Of a DNA stretch of 13,964 bases, positions 13,176 through 13,964 are shown piece by piece; position 1 is the stretch's first letter; each line of letters opens with the position of its first letter. The DNA comes from Pseudomonadota bacterium (GTDB lineage: Bacteria; Pseudomonadota; Alphaproteobacteria; Rhizobiales; Devosiaceae). The notes under the pieces are model-generated. The model searched no databases and was not told the DNA's origin. It saw only the letters and a list, made by a program, of their open reading frames with translations. The position numbers were made by a program, and so were the translations under genes. Location of the stretch: positions 1 to 13,964 of the forward strand of contig JAEZKB010000231.1 of assembly GCA_023415605.1 (NCBI GenBank), given 5' to 3'.

Positions 13176-13964
13176 TCAGGCCGCGGCTGCCGCTGCCTTG
13201 AGGAAAGCGAGGTCGTCGGCCAGTCGCTCATAGATGGGGAGCTCGGTGGTGAACTCTTCGAGCGTCACCCAGCCGTCGTAACCAACCGCCTTGAGGGCGC
13301 GGAAGTACCCCTTCACATCGCCCATGCCCTTGCGGAGCGTGGCCCAAGACCACTTCCACTGAACGGTGCCGTCGGCGTCCGTGCCCGCCTGCTGCCAGAT
13401 GGCGTTCTTGATATGGACGTGGGCGAGGTAGGGTCCGAGGATTTCAAGGCCCATCTTAAGGCTCAAGAGACCCTCTCGGCCCTCGATTGTGGTGTTACCC
13501 AGATCGTGCATCACGGCGATGACGTCTGGGTCGAGCCCCTCGACGAGGCGGCGCGCCGAGGACGCGGTCGAGACGATATTGCCGTGGTGAATCTGGATGA
13601 CCACCTGCGCGCCGAGCGGGCGGGCGATTTCCTGCAGCACTTCGAGGTCGGCGCGGGCCTTGGTCCAGAGCGTGTCGAAGGGCACGTCGTCGGTCGGCTT
13701 GGGCGAGGTGAAGCGGACGCGCCGGGCGCCGGTCTGCGCTGCGACCTTGAGCACGCGCTCGGCGTTCCGGTGGTCGGCGAACGGCACGTAGGGCGCTAGA
13801 CCGGAGAGCGCGAGGCCGTGAGCCTTGTGCAGGCCGGCGACGTCACCGATGTTGTCCTCGAGCCCGGTGAGGCGGAAGGTGGCCCGGTTGCCGGCCCAGA
13901 AGCTCGGCGTCTCGGCCTCGGGCTGGTCGGCGATGCGCCACTCCAGCCCGTCCCACCCCTGAGC
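13176..13964 (-). CDS. sugar phosphate isomerase/epimerase-like TIM-barrel protein (partial, 5' end off window)
   Basis: The C-terminal 262 residues of a xylose-isomerase-like TIM barrel (AP endonuclease family 2 fold). The frame stays open without a start to the window edge, with GWDGLEWR at residues 3-10, the first strand motif of this family; an internal start near 13787 would lose it. Likely metal-site motifs follow in order: IHHGN (125-129), MHDLGNT (152-158), HVHIKNA (182-188) and TLEEF (234-238), giving His, Asp, His and Glu ligands. Members isomerise or epimerise sugars and inositols, but the sequence does not fix the substrate. It converges on the GH127 gene with only 18 nt between them, so it belongs to a different transcription unit. 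The frequent neighbours of such genes are sugar transporters and dehydrogenases; a role in pentose or polyol use is plausible. The alanine-rich tail (AAAAAA) is of no known meaning. Confidence 0.85.
   Translation of the reverse strand, partial: AQGWDGLEWRIADQPEAETPSFWAGNRATFRLTGLEDNIGDVAGLHKAHGLALSGLAPYVPFADHRNAERVLKVAAQTGARRVRFTSPKPTDDVPFDTLWTKARADLEVLQEIARPLGAQVVIQIHHGNIVSTASSARRLVEGLDPDVIAVMHDLGNTTIEGREGLLSLKMGLEILGPYLAHVHIKNAIWQQAGTDADGTVQWKWSWATLRKGMGDVKGYFRALKAVGYDGWVTLEEFTTELPIYERLADDLAFLKAAAAAA

Noticed and set aside
1..13964. tRNA, rRNA, CRISPR array or insertion sequence
   Set aside because: No cloverleaf, regular repeat-spacer pattern, transposase or terminal inverted repeat was recognised anywhere in the window.

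Overview
The window looks like chromosomal DNA of a GC-rich alphaproteobacterium, probably Hyphomicrobiales (Rhizobium/Devosia-like). This rests on the GC content, the style of the CUT1 sugar ABC transporters, the LacI-type regulator and general protein composition; no marker gene is present, so the assignment is an inference. The region is a carbohydrate-use locus centred on L-arabinofuranose (Araf): two complete sets of binding protein plus two permeases, an alpha-L-arabinofuranosidase (GH51), a beta-L-arabinofuranosidase (GH127) and two local regulators of different families.

Layout. 1-279 is non-coding and rich in small hairpins. From 6715 down to 280 the minus strand carries, in transcription order, an ArsR-type regulator with a long unusual C-terminal domain, a GH51 enzyme, a periplasmic sugar-binding protein, a MalF-type and a MalG-type permease, and a small VOC-fold protein. 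A 365-bp divergent control region (6716-7080) holds a promoter for the regulator gene, a pair of direct repeats and two GAAAAGCTTTTC palindromes. From 7081 to 13157 the plus strand carries a second binding protein, two permeases, a LacI-family regulator and the GH127 enzyme. A convergent gene for a sugar phosphate isomerase/epimerase-like TIM barrel runs off the right edge.

How it may work together (inference): oligosaccharides with alpha- or beta-linked Araf, for example arabinan, arabinoxylan or extensin fragments from plant cell walls, are captured in the periplasm and imported whole. They would then be cut inside the cell, since neither glycosidase has a signal peptide. Neither transporter has its ATPase in the window, so both probably use an ATPase encoded elsewhere. 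The ArsR-type protein is the likely controller of the minus-strand genes through a 23-bp near-palindrome in front of the GH51 gene; the LacI-type protein is the likely controller of the plus-strand operon through the twin palindromes.

The two operons share architecture: a GC-rich stem-loop separates each binding protein from its permeases, and in each the second permease starts at a non-ATG codon overlapping the previous stop by 4 nt. The least familiar element is the regulator at 5786-6715, a DNA-binding domain joined to a roughly 200-residue beta-rich domain that may sense the sugar.
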